A DNA stretch of 64,000 bases from Frateuria defendens. Lineage in GTDB: Bacteria > Pseudomonadota > Gammaproteobacteria > Xanthomonadales > Rhodanobacteraceae. Positions 26,949-35,332 of the stretch are shown here, one piece after another. Positions within the stretch are counted from its first letter, which is position 1; every line of letters starts with the position of its first letter. The position numbers and the translations under genes are program-made. The notes beneath the pieces are model-generated. The model made no database searches and had not been told where the DNA came from. It worked only from the letters and a program-made list of their open reading frames with translations. The stretch is from the NCBI RefSeq assembly GCF_001182895.1, contig NZ_LFQR01000005.1, forward strand, positions 1-64,000, in the 5' to 3' direction.

Positions 26949-28004
26949 ATGGAATACCGCCTGCTCGGCCGCTCCGGCCTCAAAGTCTCTACCCTCACCA
27001 TGGGCACCATGACCATGGGCGGCCAGGGCGCCTTCGCCAAGGTCGGCAACGTGGGCATCGAGGAGGCGCGCCGCCAGATCGACCTGTGCCTGGACGCCGG
27101 CGTGAACCTGCTCGACACCGCCGACGTCTACTCCAGCGGCGCCTCCGAGGAGATCATCGGCCAGGCCCTGGGCGACAAGCGCCAGCAGGTGCTGATCGCC
27201 AGCAAGGCGCGCTTCCCGATGGGCCCCGGCCCCAACGACCGCGGCCTCTCGCGTCACCACCTGGTGCGCGCCTGCGAGGCGAGCTTGAAGCGCCTGCGCA
27301 CCGACGTGATCGACCTCTACCAGGTGCACGAGTGGGACGGCCTCACGCCGCTGGAGGAAACGCTGGAGGCGCTCGACAGCCTGGTGCGCCAGGGCAAGGT
27401 GCGCTACCTCGGCTGCTCCAACTACTCCGGCTGGCACCTGATGAAGGCGCTGGGCATCAGCGAGCGCGAGCACTACCAGCGCTTCGTGAGCCAGCAGATC
27501 CACTACACGCTGGAGGCGCGCGAGGCCGAGTACGAGCTGCTGCCGATCGCGGTGGACCAGGGCGTGGGCGTGCTGGTGTGGAGCCCGCTGGCCGGCGGCC
27601 TGCTCTCAGGCAAGTACCGCCGCGACGCGCAGTCGCCCGAGGGCAGCCGCAAGCTGGCCGGCTGGAACGAGCCGCCGATCCGCGACGAGGAACGCCTGTG
27701 GCGCATCGTCGAGGCGCTGGTGGCGATCGCCGGCGCGCGCGGCGTCTCCGCCGCCCAGGTGGCGCTGGCCTGGCTGCTCGGCCGGCCCGGCGTGGTGTCG
27801 CTGGTGGTGGGCGGGCGCACCGAGGCGCAGTTCAAGGACAACCTCGCCGCCGCCGACCTGAAGCTCAGCGAGGCGGAGCGCCGCACGCTCGACGAGGTCA
27901 GCGCGCCGCCGGTGCTCTACCCCTACTGGCACCAGCTCAACACCGCCAAGGACCGCCTGAGCGAGGCCGACCTCGCCCTGCTCGGCCCGCACGTGGCGGG
28001 CTGA
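26949..28004 (+). CDS. Aldo-keto reductase (Kv-beta/YghZ-like branch)
   Basis: 351-residue oxidoreductase. It starts MEYRLLGRSGLKVS, the canonical N-terminus of this AKR branch; AAGGA lies about 10 nt upstream. Catalytic residues: Asp and Tyr in LLDTADVYSSGASEE, Lys in IASKARF, His in QVHEWDG. It also contains SPLAGGLLSGKY and a cofactor-binding LVVGGRTEAQF segment. The frame is open upstream into the preceding gene, but nothing there resembles the family. It lies 106 bp after the first AKR gene, separated by a large hairpin, so its expression may be uncoupled. Confidence 0.92.
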   Translation: MEYRLLGRSGLKVSTLTMGTMTMGGQGAFAKVGNVGIEEARRQIDLCLDAGVNLLDTADVYSSGASEEIIGQALGDKRQQVLIASKARFPMGPGPNDRGLSRHHLVRACEASLKRLRTDVIDLYQVHEWDGLTPLEETLEALDSLVRQGKVRYLGCSNYSGWHLMKALGISEREHYQRFVSQQIHYTLEAREAEYELLPIAVDQGVGVLVWSPLAGGLLSGKYRRDAQSPEGSRKLAGWNEPPIRDEERLWRIVEALVAIAGARGVSAAQVALAWLLGRPGVVSLVVGGRTEAQFKDNLAAADLKLSEAERRTLDEVSAPPVLYPYWHQLNTAKDRLSEADLALLGPHVAG

Positions 28005-28140
28005 ACGCGCGCGGTCAACCGGCCGCCCGCGCCGCGCGTCTAGGCATGGACATTTGCCCTCGGCACGAGACCCTTCGCCCATGCCCGACGCGCCACCGCG
28101 CCCCGCCACGCCGCGCCCACCGCACCCTCCAGGCATGGAA

Positions 28141-28248
28141 CCCTCTCCCCACCGGGGAGAAGGTGCCGGCAGGCGGATGAGGGGCCCGACGGAGCGTAGA
28201 AGAAGGAAGCTTGCGCTCCGTAGCGCCCTCACCCCGGCGGGGAGAGGG
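28141..28248. repeat. Imperfect palindromic intergenic repeat (CCCTCTCCCC...GGGGAGAGGG)
   Basis: 108-bp element whose outer ends CCCTCTCCCC and GGGGAGAGGG are perfect inverted repeats, with inner complementary segments (GATGAGGGGC with GCCCTCACCCC, GGAGCG with CGCTCC). It resembles dispersed repeats common between genes of xanthomonads and pseudomonads. It encodes nothing and could form a long cruciform. Confidence 0.65.
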
Positions 28249-28338
28249 AGCCAACGCCAATAGGCAACGCCAACGCAAGCATGCAGACCGCGCGATCCGC
28301 CCGGCCTTAGCGACCCGCAACGCCCCCGCGCCGGCACG

Positions 28339-28365
28339 AAAAAGGCGCCACGCAGGCGCCTCTTT
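28339..28365 (-). terminator. Rho-independent terminator of the DUF4156 gene
   Basis: On the minus strand AGGCGCC-TGCGT-GGCGCCT followed by TTTTT, 20-45 bp past the stop at 28386. On the plus strand the same stem is followed by TCTTTC, so it may also end transcripts of the aldo-keto reductases. Confidence 0.85.
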
Positions 28366-28385
28366 CATCTTCGAACGGGGACCGC

Positions 28386-28796
28386 TCACCCCTTGACCGG
28401 GAACGTCTGCGTCCCGCCCGAGGGTGGCGTCGAGCCCTGGCCGGCCGGCGCGGTGGTGCGGGCCGGCGCCGGCGCGCCGCGGGCGCCGCACTGGTAGGCG
28501 CCCCACGGCTGCGAGCCCTCGCTGGGCTCGGCCAGCGGCTTGATGGTGTCGGCGCCGAGCTTGGCGGCCTCGTTGCGGGCCATCACTTCCAGTTCGTCGC
28601 GCACCTTGATGTCGTTGCGGTCGACCGGGCCCACCCGGCTCATCACCGAGACGGTGACTTTGCCCATGTCGCGGCAGGCGGAGACGTCGCCGCCCCAGGC
28701 GGTACGCACGCGCCGGCCCGCCTCGTCGAGCGTGATGCCCCAGGTGCAGGCGCCGAGCAGCACGGTGGGAACGAGCAACAGCAGGGTCTTGCGCAT
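28386..28796 (-). CDS. DUF4156 lipoprotein
   Basis: 136-residue exported lipoprotein of unknown function. The start at 28796 is set by GGAG 6-9 nt upstream and by the signal MRKTLLLLVPTVLLGAC, whose LLGAC is a lipobox with the lipidated cysteine at 17. The DUF4156 core follows (ITLDEAGRRVRTAWGGDVSA, then GKVTVSVM and LEVMARNEAAKLGADTI). The C-terminus is a Pro/Thr/Ala-rich tail beyond the usual domain. It is transcribed alone, with its own terminator. Confidence 0.85.
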   Translation of the reverse strand: MRKTLLLLVPTVLLGACTWGITLDEAGRRVRTAWGGDVSACRDMGKVTVSVMSRVGPVDRNDIKVRDELEVMARNEAAKLGADTIKPLAEPSEGSQPWGAYQCGARGAPAPARTTAPAGQGSTPPSGGTQTFPVKG

Positions 28797-28890
28797 GGAA
28801 AGCTCCGCGATGGACGAATGAAGAAGGGCCGGCCCATGCCGGACCGGCCCCATGCTAGCGCGGGGACGCGCGGGCGTCCCGAACGCCGCC

Positions 28891-31773
28891 TTACTTCCCG
28901 GTCGCCTTCGCCGCCACCGGCTTGCCGTCGGCGTCGAGCACCTCGACCGTGCCGAGCTTGAGCGCGCGCACCGGCGCCTCGATCTGCTTGAGGTCGCCCA
29001 CGATCACCCAGGTCATGGCGTCGGGCTTCACGATCTCGCGGATCGCCGCTTCCGCCGCCGGCTGGCCCACGCCTTCGAGCCTGGCCTTGAGCGTCTGCAC
29101 GTAGTCGTCGGGGCGGTCGTACAGCACGATGCCGTTCACCGCGGCGAGCACCGCGGAGGTGGTCTCGAAGCTGCCCGGCAGGGCGCGGATGCGCTGGTCC
29201 TTGATCTTGGCGATCTCGGCCTCGGTGAGCGGCTTCTCGCCGATCACCGCGCGCGCCTCCTTCAGCACCTCGGCCGCCGACGGCGCGGTCTTGTCGGTCT
29301 GCACCGGCGCGTAGAACAGGAACGGCCGCTGGCCGAGCGCATCGCGCAGCATGCTGCCCGCGCCATAGGCCCAGCGCTTGTCCTCGCGCAGGTTCATGTT
29401 GAGGCGCGAGGTGAAGGTGCCGCCGAAGGCGCCGTTGGCGACGCCGATGGCGAGGTTGTCCGGCGCCTTGGTGGAGGGCGCCAGCAGGCCGGCCAGGATC
29501 AGCGACTGCGGCGCGTCCGGCCGGTCGATCAGGTACACCCGCGGCCTGGGCTGCGCGGCCACCGCGGCGAGGTTCTTCTTCGGCACCGCGCCGGCGCCGG
29601 CCGGTGCTTTCCAGTCGCCGAAGGCGGCGTCCAGCTGCGGCACGATCTTGGCGAGCGTGGTATCGCCGGCGACCAGGATCTTCACGTTGTCCGGCCGCAG
29701 CCAGCTCTGCTGGAAGGCGGCGAGGTCGGCCGCGCCGAGCGCCTTGATCTCCGCCTCCGTGCCCGAGCCGGTGAACGGGATGCCGTAGGCGTGGCCCGCG
29801 CCGTAGAGCAGCGGCGGCAGCGTGCGCAGGGCGAGGCCGGTGGGCTGGGTCTTCTCCTGCGCGATGCCGGCCAGCCACTGGCCGCGGATGCGATCGATGT
29901 CGGCGGCCTTGAACGCCGGGTTGCGCACGATGTCGGCGAACAGCGCCAGCGAGGGCTGCAGCTGGTCGTTGAGCGCGTCGAGCGAGGCGCTGCAGGTGTC
30001 CAGCCCGCAGCCCACGTCGGTGATCGCGCCCAGGCGCTGCTTGCGCTTGGACACGTCCACCGAATCCAGGTCCCTGGTGCTCTCGTTCATCAGCGCCGCG
30101 GTGAAACTGGCGGTGCCGAGCTTGCGGCCCTGGTCGGCCGCGTAGCCGGCGTCGAACACCAGTTGCACCTGGGTCACCGGAATGGTGTGGCGCTCGGCCA
30201 GCACCACCTCGATGCCGTTCTTGAGCTTGCCGCGCTGGAGCGCGGGAAAGCTCAAGCTCGGAAACTGATCGACCTCGGGCACGCCCTGGCTGCGGTCCAC
30301 CGCGTTCGGCGCCGCCACGTAGGTGTGCGCCGGCGGCGGCACCGGGCTCGGCTTGCCGGCGGCATCGCCCAGCGCGGCCACCGCCTTGTCCTCGGCCTCC
30401 GGGTTGAAGCCGGGGCCGGCGGGCAGCACGGTGAGCGTGTAGTCGCCCTTGCCGAGCCAGGTGTCGGACGCCGCCTTGACGCTGGCCACGGTGGCCGCCT
30501 GCGCCCGCGCCAGGTCCTTCTTGTAGGCGCCCGGATCGCCGCGGTAGACCTGCCCCTCGGCCAGGATCACCGCCTTGCCGCCGAAGCCGCCCACCTTCTC
30601 CAGCCCGCGCACGAAAGCGGCGCGGTTGGCGACCTTGGCGCGGTCCAGCTCGTCCTGGGTCGGCCCTTCGGCGAGGAACTTCTTCAGTTCGTCCGCGATG
30701 GCCGCCTCGACCTTCGCCGACTCCACGCCCTGCTTCACGTCGGCCTGGATCTGCACCTGGCTGGCCAGCGCGAACGGCGCGATGCTGGCGGAGACGTCGT
30801 CCACCAATTTGTCCCGGTACACCAGCCGCTGGTACAGCCGCGAGGTCTTGCCGCCGCCGAGCACGGTGGTGGCGAGGTCGAGCTGGATGGCGTCGTCGCT
30901 GCCCAGCTGCGGCACCACCCAGGTGCGGATGATGCGCGGCTGCGCCACGTGGTCGTGCTGCACGCCGCGGGCGGACCTGGCCAGCGGGGTGATCCACGGC
31001 CGCTGGTGCGCCACCGGCGGGCCGGCGGGGATGTCGCCGAAGTACTTCTCGGCCTTGGCGCGCGCCTCGGCCACGGTGATGTCGCCGGCCAGCACCAGGG
31101 TGGTGTTGGCGGCGCCGTAGTTGTCGTGGAACCACAGCTTCACGTCCGCCAGCGAGGCGGCGTCCAGGTCCGCCATCGAGCCGATGGTGTCGTGCTGGTA
31201 GGGGTGGTTGCCCGGGTAGGTGTTGGAGAGGATGTTCTGGTCCACGCGCCCGTAGGGGCGGTTCTCGCCCTGGCGCTTCTCGTTCTGCACCACGCCGCGC
31301 TGGGTGTCGAGCTCCTTCTGGCCGATCGCGCCGAGCAGGTGGCCCATGCGGTCGGACTCCATCCACAGCGCCATGTCGAGCGCGGTGGTGGGCACGGTCT
31401 CGAAGTAGTTGGTGCGGTCGAACCAGGTAGTGCCGTCCATGTCGGTGGCGCCGGCGCGCTCGAACGGCTGGAAGTAGGTGCCCTTGTGGTTCTCCGAGCC
31501 GGAGAACATCAGGTGCTCGAACAGGTGCGCGAAACCGGTCTTGCCCTTCGGCTCGTCGGCCGAACCGATGTGGTACCAGATGCTCACCGCCACCACCGGC
31601 GCCTTGTGGTCCTCGTGCACCACCACGGTGAGGCCGTTGGGCAGGGTGAAGCGGGTGTAGGCGATGTCGGGAATCGCGGCGGCGGAAGCCGGCGGCGCTT
31701 CCGCCAGCGCCGGCATCGCGCCGGCACTGGCGCCAAGGACGCCTGCGATGAGCAGGGCGAGCGGTCGGATCAT
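28891..31773 (-). CDS. Exported M16-family zinc metallopeptidase (two-module insulinase/pitrilysin type)
   Basis: 960-residue periplasmic peptidase. ATG at 31773 with AGGAGG 6 nt before it; the open frame continues upstream without family similarity. A signal peptide ends near ALA (24). The first M16 module carries the inverted zinc motif HLFEH with H83, E86 and H87, and downstream acidic residues in NEKRQGENRP. A second, catalytically silent M16 module starts near residue 510 (RGKLKNGIEVVLAERHTIPV) and ends with the usual INGIVLYDRPDDY region. Such proteins degrade small peptides in a clam-shell chamber. It is monocistronic by its spacing. Confidence 0.93.
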   Translation of the reverse strand: MIRPLALLIAGVLGASAGAMPALAEAPPASAAAIPDIAYTRFTLPNGLTVVVHEDHKAPVVAVSIWYHIGSADEPKGKTGFAHLFEHLMFSGSENHKGTYFQPFERAGATDMDGTTWFDRTNYFETVPTTALDMALWMESDRMGHLLGAIGQKELDTQRGVVQNEKRQGENRPYGRVDQNILSNTYPGNHPYQHDTIGSMADLDAASLADVKLWFHDNYGAANTTLVLAGDITVAEARAKAEKYFGDIPAGPPVAHQRPWITPLARSARGVQHDHVAQPRIIRTWVVPQLGSDDAIQLDLATTVLGGGKTSRLYQRLVYRDKLVDDVSASIAPFALASQVQIQADVKQGVESAKVEAAIADELKKFLAEGPTQDELDRAKVANRAAFVRGLEKVGGFGGKAVILAEGQVYRGDPGAYKKDLARAQAATVASVKAASDTWLGKGDYTLTVLPAGPGFNPEAEDKAVAALGDAAGKPSPVPPPAHTYVAAPNAVDRSQGVPEVDQFPSLSFPALQRGKLKNGIEVVLAERHTIPVTQVQLVFDAGYAADQGRKLGTASFTAALMNESTRDLDSVDVSKRKQRLGAITDVGCGLDTCSASLDALNDQLQPSLALFADIVRNPAFKAADIDRIRGQWLAGIAQEKTQPTGLALRTLPPLLYGAGHAYGIPFTGSGTEAEIKALGAADLAAFQQSWLRPDNVKILVAGDTTLAKIVPQLDAAFGDWKAPAGAGAVPKKNLAAVAAQPRPRVYLIDRPDAPQSLILAGLLAPSTKAPDNLAIGVANGAFGGTFTSRLNMNLREDKRWAYGAGSMLRDALGQRPFLFYAPVQTDKTAPSAAEVLKEARAVIGEKPLTEAEIAKIKDQRIRALPGSFETTSAVLAAVNGIVLYDRPDDYVQTLKARLEGVGQPAAEAAIREIVKPDAMTWVIVGDLKQIEAPVRALKLGTVEVLDADGKPVAAKATGK

Positions 31774-31932
31774 GCTGTCCTCCTGGACGTCGGGTCCGCC
31801 GAGGCTACGCGGTCGCGTCCGCCGGTCGCAAATGACCAATGGCACGGTGCGAGCGCGCCGGCGGCCGTCCGCCGGCCTGTCCGGCCCTGCCCGCCGGCCG
31901 TCCGCGGACAACCGGTGCGCGCCGGCCGCCAT

Positions 31933-31946
31933 CTGACAACTGTCAG
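31933..31946. promoter_or_regulatory. Inverted repeat upstream of the sigma-54 promoter
   Basis: CTGACA-AC-TGTCAG lies about 65 bp before the expected transcription start. Two CAACCGGT boxes (31909-31916 and 31952-31959, 43 bp apart) are also present. Either set could bind the activator that sigma-54 needs. Confidence 0.4.
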
Positions 31947-31977
31947 CGAATCAACCGGTTGCATGCCACTCACTGGC

Positions 31978-31992
31978 TGGCACGCGGCTTGC
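31978..31992 (+). promoter_or_regulatory. Sigma-54 (-24/-12) promoter
   Basis: TGGCACGCGGCTTGC matches the TGGCAC-N5-TTGC consensus at every fixed base, with GG and GC separated by exactly 10 nt. Transcription should start near 32004, 34 nt before the ATG of the 69-residue protein. Confidence 0.8.
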
Positions 31993-32037
31993 GAAAGTGG
32001 TCGTGCGGGAATCCCACATCCAACACGGAGAACGACC

Positions 32038-32247
32038 ATGAAATTCGAGACCTTCCTGCTGCACGGCCTGTTCGTCGCCTGCCTGCTGGTGAGCGGCCTG
32101 ATCCTCGGCTCGATGCTGACCGCCACGCCGCAAGCGGTGCAGTTGGCCGGCGCGACAAAGGGCGCCAACCTGGGCCTGCTGCTGGCCGCGCCGGGCGGGT
32201 GCATGCTGCCGCCCGACGGCGTGGTGTGCCCGCGGCATGTGGGGTGA
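32038..32247 (+). CDS. 69-residue single-helix membrane protein, sigma-54 dependent
   Basis: Unrecognised small protein. The ATG at 32038 has GGAG 8-11 nt upstream. Residues 7-29 (LLHGLFVACLLVSGLILGSM region) form one hydrophobic helix or uncleaved signal. A short polar loop and a second weakly hydrophobic Gly/Leu stretch follow, ending with two cysteines (GGCMLPPDGVVCP). The strong ribosome site and consensus -24/-12 promoter argue that it is a real gene. The cysteine pair suggests a periplasmic disulfide. The sigma-54 control hints at nitrogen, motility or envelope functions; nothing in the sequence decides. Confidence 0.7.
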   Translation: MKFETFLLHGLFVACLLVSGLILGSMLTATPQAVQLAGATKGANLGLLLAAPGGCMLPPDGVVCPRHVG

Positions 32248-32271
32248 TCGCTCCGGGGTGGCGATCCGGCC

Positions 32272-32277
32272 GATAAT
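32272..32277 (+). promoter_or_regulatory. -10 box giving a leaderless trmL transcript
   Basis: GATAAT ends 6 nt before the trmL ATG. With usual -10 to +1 spacing, transcription would begin at the start codon itself. There is no ribosome site before the ATG. Confidence 0.5.
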
Positions 32278-32283
32278 CGGCGG

Positions 32284-32748
32284 ATGCTGCACGTCATCCT
32301 GTTCCGCCCGGAAATCCCGCCCAACACCGGCAACGTGATCCGCCTGTGCGCCAACACCGGCGCCGCACTGCATCTGGTGCGCCCGCTCGGCTTCGCGCTG
32401 GACGACGCCCGCCTGCGCCGCGCCGGCCTGGACTACCACGAGTTCGCCCGCGTGGCGGTGCACGACACGCTGGACGCCTGCCTCGGCGCGCTCGGCCGCC
32501 CGCGCGTGTTCGCCTTCTCCACCCGCGGCACGGCGCGCCACGTGGACGTGCGCTACGCCGACGGCGACGCGCTGCTGTTCGGCTGCGAGACCGCCGGCCT
32601 GCCGACCGAGGTGCTCGAGGCGATCCCGCCGCCGCAGCGGCTGCGCCTGCCGATGCGCGCGGGCAGCCGCAGCCTCAACCTCTCCAACAGCGTGGCGGTG
32701 GCGGTGTACGAGGCGTGGCGGCAGCTCGGCTTCGACGGCGCGGCGTAG
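32284..32748 (+). CDS. trmL: tRNA (cytidine/uridine-34-2'-O)-methyltransferase
   Basis: SPOUT-class enzyme methylating the ribose at wobble position 34 of leucine tRNAs, using S-adenosylmethionine. 154 residues, the full family length. Motif 1 is [19 protein letters not shown] (about 9-27), motif 2 FGCETAGLP and motif 3 [19 protein letters not shown], which together form the knot and cofactor pocket. There is no ribosome site and a -10 box sits 6 nt before the ATG, so a leaderless mRNA is likely. Confidence 0.95.
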   Translation: MLHVILFRPEIPPNTGNVIRLCANTGAALHLVRPLGFALDDARLRRAGLDYHEFARVAVHDTLDACLGALGRPRVFAFSTRGTARHVDVRYADGDALLFGCETAGLPTEVLEAIPPPQRLRLPMRAGSRSLNLSNSVAVAVYEAWRQLGFDGAA

Positions 32749-32805
32749 GCGCCGGCCGGCGAGGCCGGGGCACCGATCGATGCCCCGGCTGCGGGATGCC
32801 CCCGC

Positions 32806-32811
32806 TACAAT
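32806..32811 (+). promoter_or_regulatory. -10 box giving a leaderless ubiJ-ubiB transcript
   Basis: TACAAT ends 7 nt before the ubiJ ATG at 32819, placing the transcript start at or next to the start codon. Confidence 0.5.
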
Positions 32812-32818
32812 CGCCCGG

Positions 32819-33469
32819 ATGAATGCCCCCGCCCCCAATGCCTGGCTGCCCAGGCCGCTGCGCCAGCTCGCCGGCCGCGCGCTGGAACGCGCGCTCGACC
32901 ACGTGCTCACGCTCGACCCCGACACCCGGCAGCGCCTCGCCGCCCTGGACGGCCGCAGCGTGCAGCTGCACCTGCGCGGCCCGGAGCTGGCGCTGACGGT
33001 GCGCGTGGAAGCGGGCCGCCTGCGCGTCGGCCCGCCGCAGGAGGACAGCGCGCTGCGCGTGGCGGCCAGCCCCGGCAGCCTGCTGGCGATGGCGCTGCGC
33101 CGCGGCGAGGAGGCCACCGCGCCGGGCAAGGTGGAGATCGCCGGCGACGCCGACCTCGCGCGCCGGCTGGAGAAGCTGGCCAGCCAGTTCGCGCCCGACT
33201 TCGAGGAAGCCTTCGCGCGCAGCTTCGGCGACGTGCTTGGCGTACCGCTGGCGCGCGCCGTGCGCGAGGCGCTGACGCACGCGAAGGAAAGCGGCCGCCA
33301 TCTCGCCGAGGACGGCGCCGACTGGCTGCGCGACGAGGCGCGGCTCGCGCCCGCGCACGGCGAAGTGGAGGCTTTCCTCGACGGCGTCGACGCGCTGCGC
33401 GAGCGCAGCGAGCGGCTCGAGGCGCGCCTCGCGCGGCTGGAGCGGCGCCTGCGGGGAGCCCGCGCGTGA
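32819..33469 (+). CDS. ubiJ: Ubiquinone biosynthesis accessory factor UbiJ (SCP2 domain)
   Basis: Lipid-binding SCP2-domain protein of the soluble Ubi complex that holds polyprenylated intermediates for the hydroxylases and methyltransferases of ubiquinone synthesis. 216 residues from the ATG at 32819; an upstream in-frame ATG at 32780 lies before the predicted transcript start. SCP2 domain at about 15-110 ([20 protein letters not shown]). The C-terminal half is a charged helix ending in an Arg/Leu coiled coil. Its stop overlaps the GTG start of ubiB. In enterobacteria ubiE precedes ubiJ; here trmL does. Confidence 0.9.
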   Translation: MNAPAPNAWLPRPLRQLAGRALERALDHVLTLDPDTRQRLAALDGRSVQLHLRGPELALTVRVEAGRLRVGPPQEDSALRVAASPGSLLAMALRRGEEATAPGKVEIAGDADLARRLEKLASQFAPDFEEAFARSFGDVLGVPLARAVREALTHAKESGRHLAEDGADWLRDEARLAPAHGEVEAFLDGVDALRERSERLEARLARLERRLRGARA

Positions 33470-35115
33470 CGCCGCTGAAGACGGCGCCCCGCCTGCTGCG
33501 GGTGGCCTCGATCCTGCTCGCCTGGCGGCTCGACGATTTCGTCGAGGCCAGCCACCTGTACCGCCCGCTCAAGCTGCTGCGCCCGCTGTTCGGGCGGCCG
33601 CGCCCCGGCGCGCGCGCGCTGTCGCGCGGCGAGCGCCTGCGCCACGCGCTGACCGAGCTGGGGCCGATCTTCGTCAAGGCCGGCCAGGTGCTCTCCACCC
33701 GCCGCGACCTGGTGCCCGACGACATCGCCGACGAGCTGGCCCTGCTGCAGGACCAGGTGCCGCCCTTCCCTGGCGCCGAAGCCCGCGCCATCGTCGAGCG
33801 CGAACTGAAGGCGCCGGTGGCCGCGCTCTACGCGAGCTTCGACGAGACGCCGCTCGCCTCCGCCTCGATCGCCCAGGTGCACGCCGCCAGCCTGCGCGAC
33901 GGCAGCGCGGTGGTGGTGAAGGTGCTGCGCCCGGGCATCGAGCGGCAGATCGCCCGCGACGTGTCGCTGCTGCGCGCGCTGGGCGAGCTGGTGCAGCGCT
34001 GGCACCCCAACGCGGACAAGATCCGCCCGCTCGACGTGGTGGCCGAAGTCGAGAAGATGCTCGGCAACGAGCTGGACCTGCAGCGCGAAGGCGCCAGCGC
34101 CAGCCTGCTCCGGCGCAATTTCGAGAGCGGCACGGACCTCTACGTGCCGGCGGTGCACTGGACGCTCACCAGCGACCGCGTGCTCACCCTCGAGCGCGTG
34201 TACGGGGTGAGCTGCGACGACATCGCCGCCATCGACGCCGCCGGCATCGACCGCCGGGCGCTCGCCGCCAAGGGCGTGCGGGTGTTCTACGAGCAGGTGT
34301 TCCGCGACAACTTCTTCCACGCCGACGCGCACCCCGGCAACATCTGGGTGGACGTGGCGAACCCCGTCGAGCCGCGCTTCATCGCGCTCGATTTCGGCAT
34401 CATGGGCTCGCTGCCCGAGGCCGACCAGTACTGGCTGGCGCAGAACTTCATCGCCCTGTTCGAGCGCGACTACGCGCGCATCGCCCAGCTGCACGTGGAC
34501 GCGGGCTGGATGCCCGCGAGCATCCGCCTGGACGAGCTGGAGGCGGCGGTGCGCACGGTGTGCGAGCCCTACTTCACCCGCCCGCTGTCGCAGATCTCGC
34601 TGGCCGAGCTGGTGGTCAAGCTGTTCCAGACCGCGCGCCGCTTCGAGCTGACCCTGCAGCCGCAATTGATCCTGCTGCAGAAGACCCTGCTCAACATCGA
34701 GGGCGTGGGCCGCATGCTCGATCCGCAGATCGACATCTGGGCGGTGGCGCACCCGGTGCTCAAGCGCATCCTGCGCGAGCGCTACAGCCCGCGCCGCACG
34801 CTGAAGGAGATCCGCCGCCGGCTGCCCGAATGGTTCCACGCCGCGCCGCAGTTCCCCGAACTGGTGCGCGACGCGCTGCGGCAGGCCGCGCAGGGCACGC
34901 GGCGCGAGATCGCCGACCCGCTGCAGCTCGCCCTGGTCGCCGAGGCCGGCCTGCGGCTGCGCCGCCAGCTCGCCAGCGGCCTGCTCGGCGGCAGCCTGCT
35001 GCTCGGCGCGGCGCTGCTGTGGACGCTCGCCCCGCAACACGGCGCGTGGCCGCCGCTGGCGGCGGCCACCGGCGGCGTGCTGGCCTTCGCCCTGGCCTGG
35101 CCGCGGCGGCGGTAG
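33466..35115 (+). CDS. ubiB: Ubiquinone biosynthesis protein UbiB (ABC1 atypical kinase/ATPase)
   Basis: Membrane-associated ATPase needed for coenzyme Q synthesis. 549 residues. GTG start at 33466 overlaps the ubiJ stop as GTGA. The family-specific KxGQ motif is KAGQ at 71-74, followed by the Ala-rich replacement of the P-loop ([10 protein letters not shown]), the VVVKVLRPG lysine, the HADAHPGN catalytic loop and ALDFGIMG for magnesium. Two C-terminal transmembrane helices occur at about 500-545. It forms an operon with ubiJ; the third assembly factor ubiK is at 45975-46229. Confidence 0.95.
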   Translation: MTPLKTAPRLLRVASILLAWRLDDFVEASHLYRPLKLLRPLFGRPRPGARALSRGERLRHALTELGPIFVKAGQVLSTRRDLVPDDIADELALLQDQVPPFPGAEARAIVERELKAPVAALYASFDETPLASASIAQVHAASLRDGSAVVVKVLRPGIERQIARDVSLLRALGELVQRWHPNADKIRPLDVVAEVEKMLGNELDLQREGASASLLRRNFESGTDLYVPAVHWTLTSDRVLTLERVYGVSCDDIAAIDAAGIDRRALAAKGVRVFYEQVFRDNFFHADAHPGNIWVDVANPVEPRFIALDFGIMGSLPEADQYWLAQNFIALFERDYARIAQLHVDAGWMPASIRLDELEAAVRTVCEPYFTRPLSQISLAELVVKLFQTARRFELTLQPQLILLQKTLLNIEGVGRMLDPQIDIWAVAHPVLKRILRERYSPRRTLKEIRRRLPEWFHAAPQFPELVRDALRQAAQGTRREIADPLQLALVAEAGLRLRRQLASGLLGGSLLLGAALLWTLAPQHGAWPPLAAATGGVLAFALAWPRRR

Positions 35116-35143
35116 AAACATCCTCCGCCCGCAGCTCGCCGTT

Positions 35144-35246
35144 GTGTAGGAGCACGCTTGCGCGCGACCGCTCCTCGCCGCTTCGCGACGATGGGCCCTG
35201 GCCGATAGGGAGATCGAAAGCAGCCGCGCGCAGGCGCGCCCCTACG
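35144..35246. repeat. Inverted 'GTAGGAGC...CCCCTAC' intergenic repeat
   Basis: Ends TGTAGGAGCACGCTTGCGCG and CGCGCGCAGGCGCGCCCCTA are imperfect inverted copies around a GCTCCTCGCCGCTTCGCGAC centre. This is the form of a repeat dispersed through Rhodanobacteraceae and pseudomonad genomes. It fills most of the 217-bp ubiB-truC gap. Confidence 0.7.
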
Positions 35247-35332
35247 AAGCGCGGCGGTGGGCGAAGGCCAGGCCGCGCACCACCGCGACCTATCCGCACG
35301 GCCCCGTCCCCACCGCCAAGACCGACACGCCC

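Larger units (their letters stand above)
28005..28385. other. 381-bp convergent intergenic region
   Basis: No credible gene. It holds the palindromic CCCTCTCCCC repeat at 28141-28248 and an intrinsic terminator at 28339-28365, both annotated separately. Confidence 0.7.

Noticed and set aside
28015-28337. Open frames in the gap after the second aldo-keto reductase cluster
   Set aside because: They run through the palindromic repeat and the terminator and have repeat-derived Arg/Pro-rich composition.
28852-32247. Long plus-strand frame over the M16 peptidase gene
   Set aside because: It is the complement of the peptidase gene. Only its last 70 codons (32038-32247), with their own ribosome site and promoter, look real.
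32285-35121. Minus-strand frame opposite ubiJ-ubiB
   Set aside because: Reverse complement of well-recognised genes with biased composition and no domain.
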